From NCBI RefSeq assembly GCF_027257845.1, contig NZ_JAPVOT010000003.1, positions 124,001 to 188,000 on the forward strand: 64,000 bases of DNA, in the 5' to 3' direction. Source of the DNA: Alteromonas sp. BMJM2. GTDB lineage: Bacteria; Pseudomonadota; Gammaproteobacteria; Enterobacterales; Alteromonadaceae. Positions 1 to 9,855 of the stretch are shown piece by piece (within the stretch, counting starts at the first letter, position 1; each line of letters begins with the position of its first letter). A program made the translations under genes and the position numbers. A model generated the notes under the pieces. That model ran no database searches and was not told the DNA's origin. It saw only the letters and a list, made by a program, of their open reading frames with translations.

Positions 1-94
1 TAGCAATTATCTTAAAGAACAGGGCGATGACCTTTTATAAACTTCACTGCAAACTTACATTTCTTTGTTGTCACCTATGAATTACTATTAAGAA

Positions 95-3000
95 ATGAAC
101 GCCACATCGCTATTACTCTTACCGTTTATTATCACTCGCTCTAACACGCTAGTGTGGAGCGCTTTGACATTTTTGCTATCTCGCGCTTTTACTGGTGTAG
201 ACAAAGGCTGTTTGAGCAAGCTTTATTTGCGTTCTGCGGTTTACCAAAGTAACGAGCCTACTGTAAACAGGCTTACAATTCGCTCTACACTGTCATTCAT
301 TTTCATCATAATCGCGCTTTTGTTTGGTCCAGTAAGCATTGCGGAAGCAAACAGTATTTACATTGATGAATCTTTTGAACATGCGCTTATCAACAAGAAC
401 AGCGATATCACTCAGGCCTCTGGTTCGGCAACCTACTTTGATGTGCTTGATGGAGTGAATACATTTTCAGGTCAACAGATCACATCCGCAAACACGAGGA
501 AGTGGCTGTCTACCCATATACGTCACGACGGCTATAGTCCTATCTCCCTTGTGGTAAAGGTAGATCGCTTAAACATTGACGACCTTCAGCTTTATCTGCT
601 TAACGACAATGAGCGCATCATAAAAACGTATCGCTATCAAGCGGGAAAAGGAGACCTTTCTCTACCGCAACCTGTGCCCACTATTCGATTGCCTTTTACT
701 CTTCAACCCTATCAGAATGTACGCTTGCTCATTGGCATTAAGGATGTTGGGCTAAACCATATTCCCGTTATGCTGTGGGAACGAGATGTTTTAGAGCAAT
801 ACGATACAAATATGCTGGTTGCACTAGGTGCGGTGCTTGGCGTGTTCACTCTTATTATTGCTTACTTTCTTCTTTCCTATTTTAACCAGCGTATTGCCAT
901 CCGGTTTTGGCTTTCTATGTCATCACTGGCCATGTTGACGCTATTTTTCATTTTTCACAGCGGACTGGGTTTGTGGCCAAGCTTAACCAACACTACTGAA
1001 GCGGCATTCATAATTGCATCAACCTTGCTGTTGCTGTGCTTTGCCAAAGTAACCCATCATCTATTTCCGCGAGTGCCCGCGTTCCTCAAAGCAATTAATT
1101 TTGTCATTCCTTTTATATGCTTGTATTGCTTTTTCATCGAGTCCACTGTGGCAATTGTAGTTCTACTTAGCACTATTGCGGTAATGGGTGTAAGCCAAGT
1201 TGCTTTGGCGCTAACGTTTAAAGAAAATCGACAAACAAGTCGCTTGTTCTCAATTGGATGGCTCTCGTTTTTTGTCTTGTTTGCAATATCGATTCAAGGC
1301 CTCTATCACTTCATGGTTTATACCTTCAGTGTCTATTTAGTTATGCTGTTTTTTGCCGCCTTTGGGCTGTTGTGCTTAGGCATGGCCGCAGCAATAAAAG
1401 AACGGTTTTACAACAAAAAGCAGTTGGTTAAAAAAGAAGAGATTATTACCAACTTAAACCATTTCTATCATTTATTTAGAAACTCAGCAGAAGGACATTA
1501 CACCTCAACTTGGGAAGGTAATTTAGTGTCTGTAAACCCCGCGATGTATAAGCTTTTTGGGTATACCGATGAGGACGACATGCTGGAAACAGGCGCAAAA
1601 ACATCGGTTTTCTATGCTAACGCTGATGACAGGCAACTTCTCTTAGGTGAACTGTCTCAAACCGGTCACTTAACTGGCAAAGAAATAAGAGCAAAAAGAA
1701 AAAATGGTGAAGAGTTTTGGATTTCGTTGTCTTGCCGTTTGCAAGAAAATAGTGATGGCCCCTATATTTTTGGCTCAATTATCGACATCACCGAGAAAAA
1801 ACAATCTGACCTTAATTTACGCTATTTAGCTACCCATGACTCTCTTACAGGGGCCTACAATCGTCGCCAGTTTGAATCCGAGTTTAAAAGTAAGGTGGCA
1901 TCAGTTTCAAACCCGCCTGTGTGCCTTCTATACTTAGATTTAGATAGATTTAAGGTGGTGAACGATACTTGCGGCCATAAAGCTGGCGACGTTCTCATAA
2001 AAGACATAGCCAGATTGATAGAAAACACGCTTTTAAAGAATGCCCTTCTCGCCCGTTTAGGCGGCGATGAATTCGGTATCATTTACTCAGATTATGATGA
2101 GAAAAGTGTCTTTGAGAACGCAGAAAAAATACTCAATGCAGTACAAGACTACCGCTTTATGTGGAACAACCGCATTTTCAATTTAGGCGTGAGCATTGGC
2201 ATGGTGGTATGCGATGAAAATACCACAAGTGCTGGGCAGTACTTAAGCATGGCAGATGCGGCGTGCTATTTCGCCAAAGACCAAGGCCGTAATCAAATTC
2301 ATCGATACAACAGTAATGAAGAGAGCACCCAGCGCTATCAGCGCGAATTAGATTGGGTATCGACCATTAACAACGCGTTAGAAGAAAATCGATTCGAACT
2401 GTATTACCAACCGCTGCGACCACTCAGCCAAGCCAATGAAGGGTATTATTACGAGGTACTGCTTCGCTTGCGAGAAAGCGATGGTAAAATTGTAGAGCCG
2501 GCAAACTTCTTGCCTACTGCGGAACGTTTCGAAATGAACGTGAACGTAGACAAGTGGGTAGTCACAAATACATTTAAGTGGCTATCAGAAAACCCTGAGC
2601 ATTTGAACAATCTTAAGCGCTGTAGCATCAACTTAAACTGCCACTCCCTGGCCGATAGAGATTTTACGCTGTTCATTCTGAATGCGTTTGAAACCTTCGG
2701 TATTGCGTATAGCAAAATTTGCTTTGAGGTTATTGAGTCAGTGGCCATTATAAAAATGGACGACACGTTGGCCTTTATGCACACATTCAAAAACTTAGGC
2801 TGCACATTTTCTCTTGATGACTTTGGCAGCGGCTTTTCATCCTATAACTATCTTAAAAGCCTTCCTGTGGATCAGGTGAAAATAGACGGCATGTTCATAA
2901 AGGATATGCTCAGCGACGCCGTGGACACAGCTATGGTTGCATCGATAAAGGATGTGGCAAAGGCCATGGGCATGCAAACAGTGGCAGAATTTGTGGAGAA

Positions 3001-3100
3001 TGAAGCCACAATGACCCAATTAGGAAATATGGGAATCGATTTCGCTCAGGGCTATGGTGTAGCAGTGCCAGCCCCTCTCGCCGACTTCACCCCGCTGTAA
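95..3100 (+). CDS. Membrane 7TM-PAS-GGDEF-EAL cyclic-di-GMP enzyme
   Basis: Predicted cyclic-di-GMP turnover enzyme of the inner membrane. A hydrophobic segment near residues 65-85 is followed by a periplasmic beta-rich region (about 90-235) that resembles the 7TMR-DISM extracellular domain. About seven membrane helices follow (238-430), then PAS (about 452-570), GGDEF (571-740) and EAL (750-995). The synthase motif GGDEF is intact at 656-660. No RxxD inhibitory site lies just before it. The EAL motif reads EVL at 787-789, and the later DDFG, VAEFVE and AQGYG motifs are present, so phosphodiesterase activity is plausible. The start is uncertain: the ATG has only a weak ribosome binding site, and the export signal would begin about 60 residues in, so a downstream TTG start is possible. 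Which activity dominates cannot be read from sequence. Confidence 0.85.
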   Translation: MNATSLLLLPFIITRSNTLVWSALTFLLSRAFTGVDKGCLSKLYLRSAVYQSNEPTVNRLTIRSTLSFIFIIIALLFGPVSIAEANSIYIDESFEHALINKNSDITQASGSATYFDVLDGVNTFSGQQITSANTRKWLSTHIRHDGYSPISLVVKVDRLNIDDLQLYLLNDNERIIKTYRYQAGKGDLSLPQPVPTIRLPFTLQPYQNVRLLIGIKDVGLNHIPVMLWERDVLEQYDTNMLVALGAVLGVFTLIIAYFLLSYFNQRIAIRFWLSMSSLAMLTLFFIFHSGLGLWPSLTNTTEAAFIIASTLLLLCFAKVTHHLFPRVPAFLKAINFVIPFICLYCFFIESTVAIVVLLSTIAVMGVSQVALALTFKENRQTSRLFSIGWLSFFVLFAISIQGLYHFMVYTFSVYLVMLFFAAFGLLCLGMAAAIKERFYNKKQLVKKEEIITNLNHFYHLFRNSAEGHYTSTWEGNLVSVNPAMYKLFGYTDEDDMLETGAKTSVFYANADDRQLLLGELSQTGHLTGKEIRAKRKNGEEFWISLSCRLQENSDGPYIFGSIIDITEKKQSDLNLRYLATHDSLTGAYNRRQFESEFKSKVASVSNPPVCLLYLDLDRFKVVNDTCGHKAGDVLIKDIARLIENTLLKNALLARLGGDEFGIIYSDYDEKSVFENAEKILNAVQDYRFMWNNRIFNLGVSIGMVVCDENTTSAGQYLSMADAACYFAKDQGRNQIHRYNSNEESTQRYQRELDWVSTINNALEENRFELYYQPLRPLSQANEGYYYEVLLRLRESDGKIVEPANFLPTAERFEMNVNVDKWVVTNTFKWLSENPEHLNNLKRCSINLNCHSLADRDFTLFILNAFETFGIAYSKICFEVIESVAIIKMDDTLAFMHTFKNLGCTFSLDDFGSGFSSYNYLKSLPVDQVKIDGMFIKDMLSDAVDTAMVASIKDVAKAMGMQTVAEFVENEATMTQLGNMGIDFAQGYGVAVPAPLADFTPL

Positions 3101-3415
3101 CGCCCTTATTCTGTTGGGCTCATATCGTTGATCTCGCTTTTGATTTATAACAAATAAAAAAGAGTGATAGAGCAAATACCCCAAAACCGGATGAAATGCG
3201 TATAATCATAGGTCGTTAGTAGCAACGCGTTGTTATTAACGTACACCATTACACTCTATAAATGATACAATGTAACACTTTATAGTTAGAATGATATTGT
3301 AAAGACGACCTAAAAAAGATGCTGCCAAATTCGGTAGCGATCAGTGCAGATATCAGGCTTGCAAAAGCTGTGATTATCCCCACATATGGCCTACTGTCCT
3401 AAGCGTAGAAGTAAC
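3101..3415. other. Intergenic region before ribA with imperfect direct repeats
   Basis: No gene seen. A TATAAT hexamer lies at 3201-3206, without a convincing -35. An imperfect direct repeat follows: ttacactctata at 3249-3260 and gtaacactttata at 3272-3284, each followed by aatgata. I looked for the conserved core of an FMN riboswitch and did not find it. Regulation of ribA from here is unknown. Confidence 0.4.
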
Positions 3416-4030
3416 ATGAGTAGCAAACAGCCTAAATACGAATTTGTCAGTTCAGCAAAATTGCCAACACGGCTTGGTGAATTCAAAATACACGGTTTCG
3501 TTGAAGCCAGTGGTCAAGAACACGTTGCCTTGTCATACGGCACCTGGAAGAAAGGCGATATTGTGCCAATTCGTATCCACTCAGAATGCTTGACCGGCGA
3601 TTCCCTTTTTAGCACCCGCTGCGACTGCGGTTTTCAATTAGAAAAAGCCATGCAAAACATCGTCGATAACGGCTTTGGCTTACTACTATACCTTCGCCAA
3701 GAGGGGCGCGGCATTGGACTGCTTAATAAAATACGTGCTTACAATCTTCAAGACAGCGGCATGGACACGGTAGAAGCTAACGAACATTTAGGCTTTGATG
3801 CTGACCTTCGTAGTTACGACATCTGTAAACTCATGCTAGATACACTAGATGTTACCCGCGTAGAGTTAATGACGAACAACCCTAAGAAGCTTGCGGCACT
3901 TGAAGCACTCGGAATAGATGTTGTATCTCGCAAACCTATCGATCATGGCGTAACAAAAGACAATAAAAACTATCTAAAAACCAAAACGGAAAAGCTGGGC
4001 CACGCATTCGATCCTCACGTTTTTAAGTAA
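3416..4030 (+). CDS. ribA: GTP cyclohydrolase II
   Basis: First step of riboflavin synthesis: opens the GTP ring to give a diaminopyrimidinone phosphate, formate and pyrophosphate. The zinc ligands are visible in SECLTGD and the RCDCGF motif. The catalytic stretch RQEGRGIGLLNKIRAY and the TNNPKK motif are intact. Length (204 residues from this start) and the ends match the single-domain RibA family, not the RibBA fusion. The ATG at 3416 is preferred over the one at 3386 because the protein then begins close to the conserved AKLPT motif as in known RibA; an extension of 10 residues cannot be excluded. The gene stands alone, followed by a strong hairpin terminator. Confidence 0.95.
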   Translation: MSSKQPKYEFVSSAKLPTRLGEFKIHGFVEASGQEHVALSYGTWKKGDIVPIRIHSECLTGDSLFSTRCDCGFQLEKAMQNIVDNGFGLLLYLRQEGRGIGLLNKIRAYNLQDSGMDTVEANEHLGFDADLRSYDICKLMLDTLDVTRVELMTNNPKKLAALEALGIDVVSRKPIDHGVTKDNKNYLKTKTEKLGHAFDPHVFK

Positions 4031-4070
4031 CCTGAATCCTGTTTAAATTAAATTGCACAACCAAGAAAAC

Positions 4071-4099
4071 GCCCGCCGCTTCAGTCAGCGGGCTTTTTT
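4071..4099 (+). terminator. Rho-independent terminator of ribA
   Basis: Stem gcccgc (4071-4076) pairs with gcgggc (4088-4093), followed directly by six T residues. It lies 40 bases after the ribA stop. Confidence 0.85.
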
Positions 4100-4200
4100 A
4101 TTCAGCTTAGGTTAATTATCTTGGAGTTATAACGTATACAGACTTACCAACATTGTTTGTTCGCTACAGTAAGCGCACAGTGACAATGTAAGGAGAATGT

Positions 4201-5721
4201 ATGAAAAACATAGCCCTATCTATTGTGATTGCCCTTGGCGGCGCTGCAGTCGGATTTCCGACAATGGCTCAACAGTCAACCGTTGATACTTCTGCCAATC
4301 AAACGTTGGCCACTAGCCAAACTGAAGTCTCAGATGCGCAATTGGACAGCCTTTTAGCCCCTATTGCTTTGTACCCAGATACCTTACTTACACACATACT
4401 CATTGCCTCCACCTATCCCCTTGATGTGGTTTCAGCGGATAGGTGGCGACAAAGTAATAAGCACCTTACCCCAGAGCAGGTTGAAGACGTATTAGAAGGT
4501 GTGGATTGGGATCCAAGTGTGAAGGCGCTGGCCGCGTTTGCAGACTTACTTAACACTATGGCTAATGATCTAGACTGGCTGCAACAACTTGGCGACAGTG
4601 TATTGATAAGCCAAGACAGGGTACTCGACCGCGTTCAAGTGTTGCGTCAACACGCAAGAAACACCGGGAACTTGGATACCAATGACTACATTGAAGTAGA
4701 AACAGAGCAAAACAATTCCAGAGAGATTATTTATATCGCTCCTCGTCAGCGAGAGGTGGTGTATGTACCTTATTACGACCCTCAAATTGTGTACGGAAAT
4801 TGGTGGCACCCTGTTGCGCCGATATTCTGGTCTCACCACGTTAATTATCACCGTCATAGAAACGTATATTGGTCACCGCGAGTGAGAATATCGGCTTTCT
4901 TCTCTTTCGGAGCTGTGCACTGGAGTAATCGCCATGTGGTTGTGCATCGCCAGCCAGTGCGCAGGTTCTACAGAGGCAGTCAGCGTAAACGAGTGATCAG
5001 CAATGATTATCAACGCTGGGAGCATCGTGTGGATCACAGGCGAGCCCGTTACTCACCGCGCGTAGTGCAAACAAGGCCTACACGTTTTGTGCACAGTAGT
5101 GATAGAAGTGTATCTACTAGGCATCTTACTAGTTCGCCCGGCTCAAGGTCGATATCAAAATCGCGGTCTATTTCAAATGCACAGTTAAAAGCGCCGAAAC
5201 AAGGCACTGCACTGTCAAATGATCGAAGTCTTAGCATAAGCAAAGCAAATAGAAGGTTTGATGAGAAAAAGCAGTACCACAAACCGGTAAAAAGGAATAA
5301 CCAGGTAACGAGAGCCGCCCTATTGCATAAGCTCGATACTAATGAGCGCCACTATGCTAAAACTTCGAACAGAGCACAGAAAAAGCAGGTTAAAGACAAT
5401 CGGTTTGCGACTCCCCAACCGACAAAAAAACAGTCTATTAAAGCAGATTCAGCCTTACGCAGAACAGGGACGAACAAGTCAGCAATAGATAAGACGCGAA
5501 CCTACAAGACAGACGCATACCGCGACAAAGCGTCACAAAACCGGGCTTCTCAAGTAGCTAAAACAGGCAAAGCTTCTAACAAACGGACTGCGAATAGGCA
5601 GACTGTGACTCGAACAAGTAAGCAATCGGTTTCTCGTAACGTATCGCCCAAAAGAAATGTGAGCCATTACGAACGAAGCAGAAATGTTCAGTCTCAAAAT
5701 AGGCTATCGAGAGACAAATAG
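4201..5721 (+). CDS. Secreted DUF3300 protein with long basic tail
   Basis: Exported protein of unknown function. A signal peptide ends near residue 23 (TMAQQ). The DUF3300 domain (about 45-200) is recognised from LLAPIALYPDTLLTHIL, the ADRWRQ stretch and the VYVPYYDPQIVYG-like end. After a His/Arg/Trp-rich section (about 200-270) comes a long low-complexity tail rich in Lys, Arg, Ser, Gln and Asn, which would be strongly basic and probably disordered. The ribosome binding site aaggaga sits just before the ATG. A neighbouring frame stays open from the stop to 5807 with the same composition, so the 3' end may carry a frameshift (see findings). The basic tail could bind nucleic acid or acidic polymers, but that is inference. 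Confidence 0.8.
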   Translation: MKNIALSIVIALGGAAVGFPTMAQQSTVDTSANQTLATSQTEVSDAQLDSLLAPIALYPDTLLTHILIASTYPLDVVSADRWRQSNKHLTPEQVEDVLEGVDWDPSVKALAAFADLLNTMANDLDWLQQLGDSVLISQDRVLDRVQVLRQHARNTGNLDTNDYIEVETEQNNSREIIYIAPRQREVVYVPYYDPQIVYGNWWHPVAPIFWSHHVNYHRHRNVYWSPRVRISAFFSFGAVHWSNRHVVVHRQPVRRFYRGSQRKRVISNDYQRWEHRVDHRRARYSPRVVQTRPTRFVHSSDRSVSTRHLTSSPGSRSISKSRSISNAQLKAPKQGTALSNDRSLSISKANRRFDEKKQYHKPVKRNNQVTRAALLHKLDTNERHYAKTSNRAQKKQVKDNRFATPQPTKKQSIKADSALRRTGTNKSAIDKTRTYKTDAYRDKASQNRASQVAKTGKASNKRTANRQTVTRTSKQSVSRNVSPKRNVSHYERSRNVQSQNRLSRDK

Positions 5722-5811
5722 CGTTGAAACAGACTGCTTCGAAACAAAATGCTTTGAAAATAAGGCACAAGAAACAATCGCTCAATCATCCCCAGAGCAT
5801 TGACTAACGGC

Positions 5812-5845
5812 GGCTACTACTAGAGCGTTGAAAAAAGTAGTAGCC
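5812..5845. repeat. Inverted repeat between convergent genes
   Basis: GGCTACTACT (5812-5821) and AGTAGTAGCC (5836-5845) form a perfect 10-bp stem with a 14-base loop containing six A residues. It lies between the converging DUF3300 and ATP-grasp genes. There is no T-tract after the stem on either strand, so it may be a weak bidirectional terminator or an mRNA end stabiliser. Confidence 0.5.
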
Positions 5846-5858
5846 ATTAGCCTTAAAC

Positions 5859-6725
5859 CTAAGCTTTCGAATAAGACAATAACGCCTTTACAAAACGAGC
5901 AGGAGAAGCCGGATCTAGATTGAAGTACAGTGAAGGCTCTATAAGTTCTAGTTCCATAATTGCCCACTCGTTTTCTTGGCGAACCAGGTCGACACGTGCG
6001 TACAGAGCTTGAGCCGGCATTGCATCTAGTGCTCGCTGTGCTATTTCTTGCTGAGCAATATTTGCTTTTACGGCCAGTAACTGCCCGCCATGCTCCTCCT
6101 GAACTCGAAAGTCTCCTTGTTGAGGCACTTTTAATATGGCATGGCTGTAACACCCTCCAAAGTAAAACAGAGAGTATTCCCCCTCCTCAACCACGCTCGA
6201 TAAAAAGGGTTGAATCATATACCGACGAGCGGCAAAGCTAGTCGTAAGTGAGGGCATTACCTCGGCGATATTTGAGGAAGAGACTCTAAAGGTGTCATCG
6301 GCGTTTGCACTCAATGTTGGCTTAATAACAACTTCTTCAGTGTTAAACCGCGCAAAAGCATTATGTATATCTTGCGCCGCAAAACGCTCTCCCCAACTAG
6401 TATCTACTATGGGGATCCCAGCCCCTGCGAGGTCCTTCAAATACTGCTTTTCTATATTCCATCTAATCAACTCTAAAGGATTTAACAAGATAGCCGAAGA
6501 CTTATTAATGTTTCCTAATGTATTGAGGAAGGTATCAGGATGCTGTTGGTAATCCCACGTACTGCGCACAATGACGTAATCGTACTGGTCCCAATTCACG
6601 TTCTGTTCGTGCCATGAGATTGTCTCTACCGACCATCCTATGTCCTCAAAATGAGGAATGAGCAATTCGTCATAGACAAAAAAATCGTCTAAATTGTCGG
6701 TAGAGAGAAAAACTATATGTGACAT
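5859..6725 (-). CDS. ATP-grasp ligase, glutathione-synthetase-like, substrate unknown
   Basis: Probable ATP-dependent carboxylate-amine ligase of 288 residues. The C-terminal two thirds shows ATP-grasp features: EVVIKPTLSANADDT (nucleotide-binding lysine strand), MIQPFL, EGEYSLFYFGG, a basic and Gly-rich loop RVQEEHGG, and the metal site around MELELIEPSLYFNLDP. The N-terminus (VIVRSTWDYQQHPDTFLNTL) matches the pre-ATP-grasp domain of small glutathione-synthase/RimK-type proteins of unknown substrate. It is monocistronic, convergent with the DUF3300 gene and divergent from the chemoreceptor. No partner gene suggests a substrate. It could make a dipeptide-like metabolite or modify a protein end; neither can be chosen from sequence. 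Confidence 0.75.
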   Translation of the reverse strand: MSHIVFLSTDNLDDFFVYDELLIPHFEDIGWSVETISWHEQNVNWDQYDYVIVRSTWDYQQHPDTFLNTLGNINKSSAILLNPLELIRWNIEKQYLKDLAGAGIPIVDTSWGERFAAQDIHNAFARFNTEEVVIKPTLSANADDTFRVSSSNIAEVMPSLTTSFAARRYMIQPFLSSVVEEGEYSLFYFGGCYSHAILKVPQQGDFRVQEEHGGQLLAVKANIAQQEIAQRALDAMPAQALYARVDLVRQENEWAIMELELIEPSLYFNLDPASPARFVKALLSYSKA

Positions 6726-6917
6726 AGATATCTTATTTATGGTTTAAAAATTAATACCAGCTTAGCGATTTTAATAACTATAACCAACTGATAAAAAGAG
6801 AAAAATATAGACCAAAGTCACATGTCGTCGTTATCTAAAATAGTCTATTATTCGGTCAATTTAGCAGGAAGCTGATATTTCTTCTACACTTTACTTAAAC
6901 ACATGGCGGAGACCTAT

Positions 6918-8402
6918 ATGCAATACCCTTGGCTTTTAGAAGGTCAGAAAATATTTCGCGTAGTAATAATCGCTCAGCTGGTTATTGCAGTTGTTATCGG
7001 TCTTATTACAGGGGAACTTCTGCCCGCATTTATCTTTGGTATCCCCATTGCCGCGGTGCCCCTAATGTTAAGCTTGCAGTCTCCCTATTCTGCCTTAAGC
7101 CGCCACGCGATGGCTATTGGTGTTCAGCTGCTAACCGCACTGCATATCCATCAGTCATTCGGCCTTATTGAAATCCATTTTGAAATTTTTGTGCTACTTG
7201 CTTTCTTATCGGTATTTAGAGACTGGAAAGTGGTTGCCACCGGTACGGCAGTGGTCGCGGTGCATCACATTAGCTTCTTTCTTTTACAATCTAGCGGCGC
7301 ACCGCTTGTGATATTTGAAGAAGGTCACGTTACATTCACCATATTGCTTTTGCACGCTGCGTTTGCCGTAGCGGAAGGTGGCGTGTTGATGTACATGGCG
7401 AAAATTGCCCATGAAGAAGGCGCTGGAGCAGCTGAATTATCCTTAGCCATTCACGATATGCAAAAGGAAAGTAACAAGCTGGACTTAACTGTTGCTGTCG
7501 ACAGAGACAATAAAATTCTTCGTCCCTTTGGCGAATTGATTGACCAAGTTAAAGAGTTAGTTCAACTGGCTTCGTCACTTACTGACGACGTTGTAAGGGG
7601 CTGTGGAAATATGGAGCAAGCTGCTAACAACATGTTCGATATAAGCCACAAAACAGATCAAGAGTTAGCTATGGTGTCAGCTTCGTCAGAAGAAATTGCG
7701 CAAACCATGCAGATGTCGACAGAGCAAACCACGATTGCCAGTGATAAAGCGTCGGCAGCTAAGGTGTCGTCACAAAATACTAGAGATTCTATTTCTACAA
7801 CTAGCCATACGATCAATTCATTGCGAAGCACGCTAAATAGCGCAGCAAAAACAAATTCTGCACTAAACGAACAATGCTCTCATATCTCAGACGCCATGCG
7901 CTCGATTACTGCGGTAGCGGAGCAGACTAATTTGCTTGCTCTTAATGCTGCTATTGAATCGGCCCGAGCTGGAGAGCATGGTAGAGGATTTGCCGTGGTT
8001 GCAGACGAAGTACGTACACTTGCCATTCGCTCAAAAGAAAGTGCGGAACAAATCACAAGTATCACTGAGCAGCTAGTTTCTCAAACGGCAAGCTCGGTAG
8101 ATCAAATGCAGTCTTGTATCAGTCTTGTTGATGAGGCAGTTATGTCGAGTGAAAGTGCAACCAATGCAATGGCAGACATTATGCTTCAGATGAACGATGC
8201 CAGTGAAAGCATGACAGAAATTGCTACATCTGCGGTAGAGCAAGAAACAGCGTCTGCATCCATTGCCGAAAGTACCGCTCGTTTAAGCGAATATACTTCT
8301 GAAGAGCTCGCTACCGCAGAGTCTCTTGCTGGCGAAGTGCAGGTGCTTACACAAATATCGCAAAAAATGCGCGGTGCCATCGAGCGCTTTAAACTGCAAT
8401 GA
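6918..8402 (+). CDS. Methyl-accepting chemotaxis protein with His-containing membrane sensor
   Basis: Chemoreceptor feeding the CheA/CheY pathway. Five or so hydrophobic segments fill the first 170 residues with almost no periplasmic loop, so the sensor is the membrane domain itself. It holds several His residues next to helices ([25 protein letters not shown]), a pattern I recall from a family of MCPs with intramembrane sensors. The C-terminal half is a standard signalling domain, with the hairpin tip around [20 protein letters not shown] and [15 protein letters not shown]. The ATG at 6918 is chosen because ggag precedes it by 7 bases; the upstream in-frame ATG at 6903 has no binding site. 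It overlaps the next gene by 4 bases. Confidence 0.88.
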   Translation: MQYPWLLEGQKIFRVVIIAQLVIAVVIGLITGELLPAFIFGIPIAAVPLMLSLQSPYSALSRHAMAIGVQLLTALHIHQSFGLIEIHFEIFVLLAFLSVFRDWKVVATGTAVVAVHHISFFLLQSSGAPLVIFEEGHVTFTILLLHAAFAVAEGGVLMYMAKIAHEEGAGAAELSLAIHDMQKESNKLDLTVAVDRDNKILRPFGELIDQVKELVQLASSLTDDVVRGCGNMEQAANNMFDISHKTDQELAMVSASSEEIAQTMQMSTEQTTIASDKASAAKVSSQNTRDSISTTSHTINSLRSTLNSAAKTNSALNEQCSHISDAMRSITAVAEQTNLLALNAAIESARAGEHGRGFAVVADEVRTLAIRSKESAEQITSITEQLVSQTASSVDQMQSCISLVDEAVMSSESATNAMADIMLQMNDASESMTEIATSAVEQETASASIAESTARLSEYTSEELATAESLAGEVQVLTQISQKMRGAIERFKLQ

Positions 8403-8920
8403 CAAAAGGTCTTTCTTGGGCGCTGCTTGCCTTATGGGCAAGCGGCCTGCTGGCCGCCATGTTAGTGTACAGTCAGCGCCAGCTGTCAGAATTCGACCCT
8501 GACGGCATACTGCTTCATCACTCAACCTCACCCACATTTGACAGTGAACTTTTGCAGCTTCTTAAAGACAGTAATGTCCCCAGTGCCAGTATTATTCACG
8601 TTGGCTCATCTGAAAGTTGCTACTGCGAAACACTCACCGCACCCCATCAAACGCAGTTACTCAATCGCCTTGGTGAATCACAGTACGGCGTTGTCGACAT
8701 TGCGCTAGACACCGTGAAAGGGCTAAGCAATATAATCACTACCGTTCCTGCATTGATTGTTATTGATGAGAACTACCAGTTGCGCTACGTAGGTCCTTAC
8801 GCCACAGGCTATGGCTGTTTTACTGGTAAAAACTTAGTGGACCAAGTGGTAAGCTACACGCACCAACTTCCCTATAATGGCGCTATTATTAACAGCGACG
8901 CCACAGGCTGCTTTTGTTGA
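8399..8920 (+). CDS. Membrane-anchored thioredoxin-fold protein (DUF6436-like)
   Basis: A 173-residue protein with one N-terminal membrane helix (about 5-25) and a periplasmic domain. I recognise it as DUF6436-like: a thioredoxin-type fold with a Cys-Tyr-Cys motif at 74-76 ([10 protein letters not shown]) in place of a CxxC, and the strand [22 protein letters not shown] containing the expected cis-proline. Further cysteines lie at YGCF and at the very C-terminus (GCFC). The start codon overlaps the stop of the chemoreceptor (ATGA), implying translational coupling. A redox or metal-handling role next to the receptor is inference. Confidence 0.7.
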   Translation: MTKGLSWALLALWASGLLAAMLVYSQRQLSEFDPDGILLHHSTSPTFDSELLQLLKDSNVPSASIIHVGSSESCYCETLTAPHQTQLLNRLGESQYGVVDIALDTVKGLSNIITTVPALIVIDENYQLRYVGPYATGYGCFTGKNLVDQVVSYTHQLPYNGAIINSDATGCFC

Positions 8921-9066
8921 TTTGGCAGGTAACATGTAATTTGGCACGCAATATGTAACCCATTGTTCAAAGTATATGAGAAAGCGACCTAATGCGCCGC
9001 ATGGCTGTGAATAATTTGCGTATGCATTAATAGAGTTTGTAACATTTATAGGGAGCGTTCGCGTTT

Positions 9067-9855
9067 ATGAAAGCCAATGAAAATACAAAGTATGCCGCAC
9101 ATAGCAAAAACCAAGTCGCAACACTTTACAGAATGGTGACAGATGAGCATATCTGTCCATTTGGCTTGAAATCTAAAGATTTACTTGAACGCAAAGGTTA
9201 CACGGTAGAAGACCATCATCTCAGCACTCGTGAACAAACCGACGCTTTTAAAGAAAAGCATGATGTCACGACCACGCCCCAAACCTTTATCGATGGTCAG
9301 CGCATTGGCGGCTACGACGAGCTCCGAGATTTTTTCAATTTAAAGAAGGAAGACGAGAAAGGCTCGCGGTACACCCCAATCATTGTCACATTTTCACTCG
9401 CGGCTCTTATGGTAATTGCACTGCTGCTCAATGATAGCGGTGAAGGGCTCTCTTTCAGTCCAGAACAAGTCATTATGTCGTTTATCGGCATTACCATGGT
9501 ATTGTTAGCTATGCAAAAACTGCAAGATCTCGTGGCATTCTCAAATCAGTTTATTACCTACGACCTTTTTGCCATGAGACATGTTCGCTATGCCTATTTT
9601 TACCCATTTGCCGAAGCATATGCAGGGTTAGGAATGCTAGCAAGTTTTCCAGCATATTTAGTTGCTCCTATTTCATTGTGCATTGGTACAGTGGGAGCAA
9701 TATCGGTGGTTAAAGCTGTTTATATTGATAAGCGAGAACTTAAATGCGCCTGTGTAGGCGGTAATTCTAACCTCCCCCTAGGCTTTATTTCATTAACGGA
9801 AAACCTCGCCATGGCAGGTGCCGGGGTTTATATGCTAGGACGTTGGCTGGGCTAA
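9067..9855 (+). CDS. Glutaredoxin-MauE membrane fusion protein
   Basis: Two-part protein of 262 residues. Residues 15-92 form a glutaredoxin-like domain with a monothiol-type CPFG site (30-33) and the cis-proline TTPQTF plus GGYDEL motifs. Residues 104-262 hold four membrane helices of the MauE/DoxX-like family, with a conserved CACVGG motif at 227-232. MauE proteins assist disulfide formation in periplasmic enzymes; this fusion could pass electrons between the glutaredoxin site and the membrane cysteines. A binding site gggag lies before the ATG. It converges on, and overlaps by 4 bases, the deacetylase-family gene on the other strand. The substrate is unknown. Confidence 0.8.
   Translation: MKANENTKYAAHSKNQVATLYRMVTDEHICPFGLKSKDLLERKGYTVEDHHLSTREQTDAFKEKHDVTTTPQTFIDGQRIGGYDELRDFFNLKKEDEKGSRYTPIIVTFSLAALMVIALLLNDSGEGLSFSPEQVIMSFIGITMVLLAMQKLQDLVAFSNQFITYDLFAMRHVRYAYFYPFAEAYAGLGMLASFPAYLVAPISLCIGTVGAISVVKAVYIDKRELKCACVGGNSNLPLGFISLTENLAMAGAGVYMLGRWLG

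Noticed and set aside
3101..3415. FMN riboswitch before ribA
   Set aside because: None of the conserved purine-rich core sequences is visible, and the region folds into nothing like the six-arm junction.
5960..6552. Open frames opposite the ATP-grasp gene
   Set aside because: They lie antisense to a clearly coding region and lack start signals and protein-like composition.
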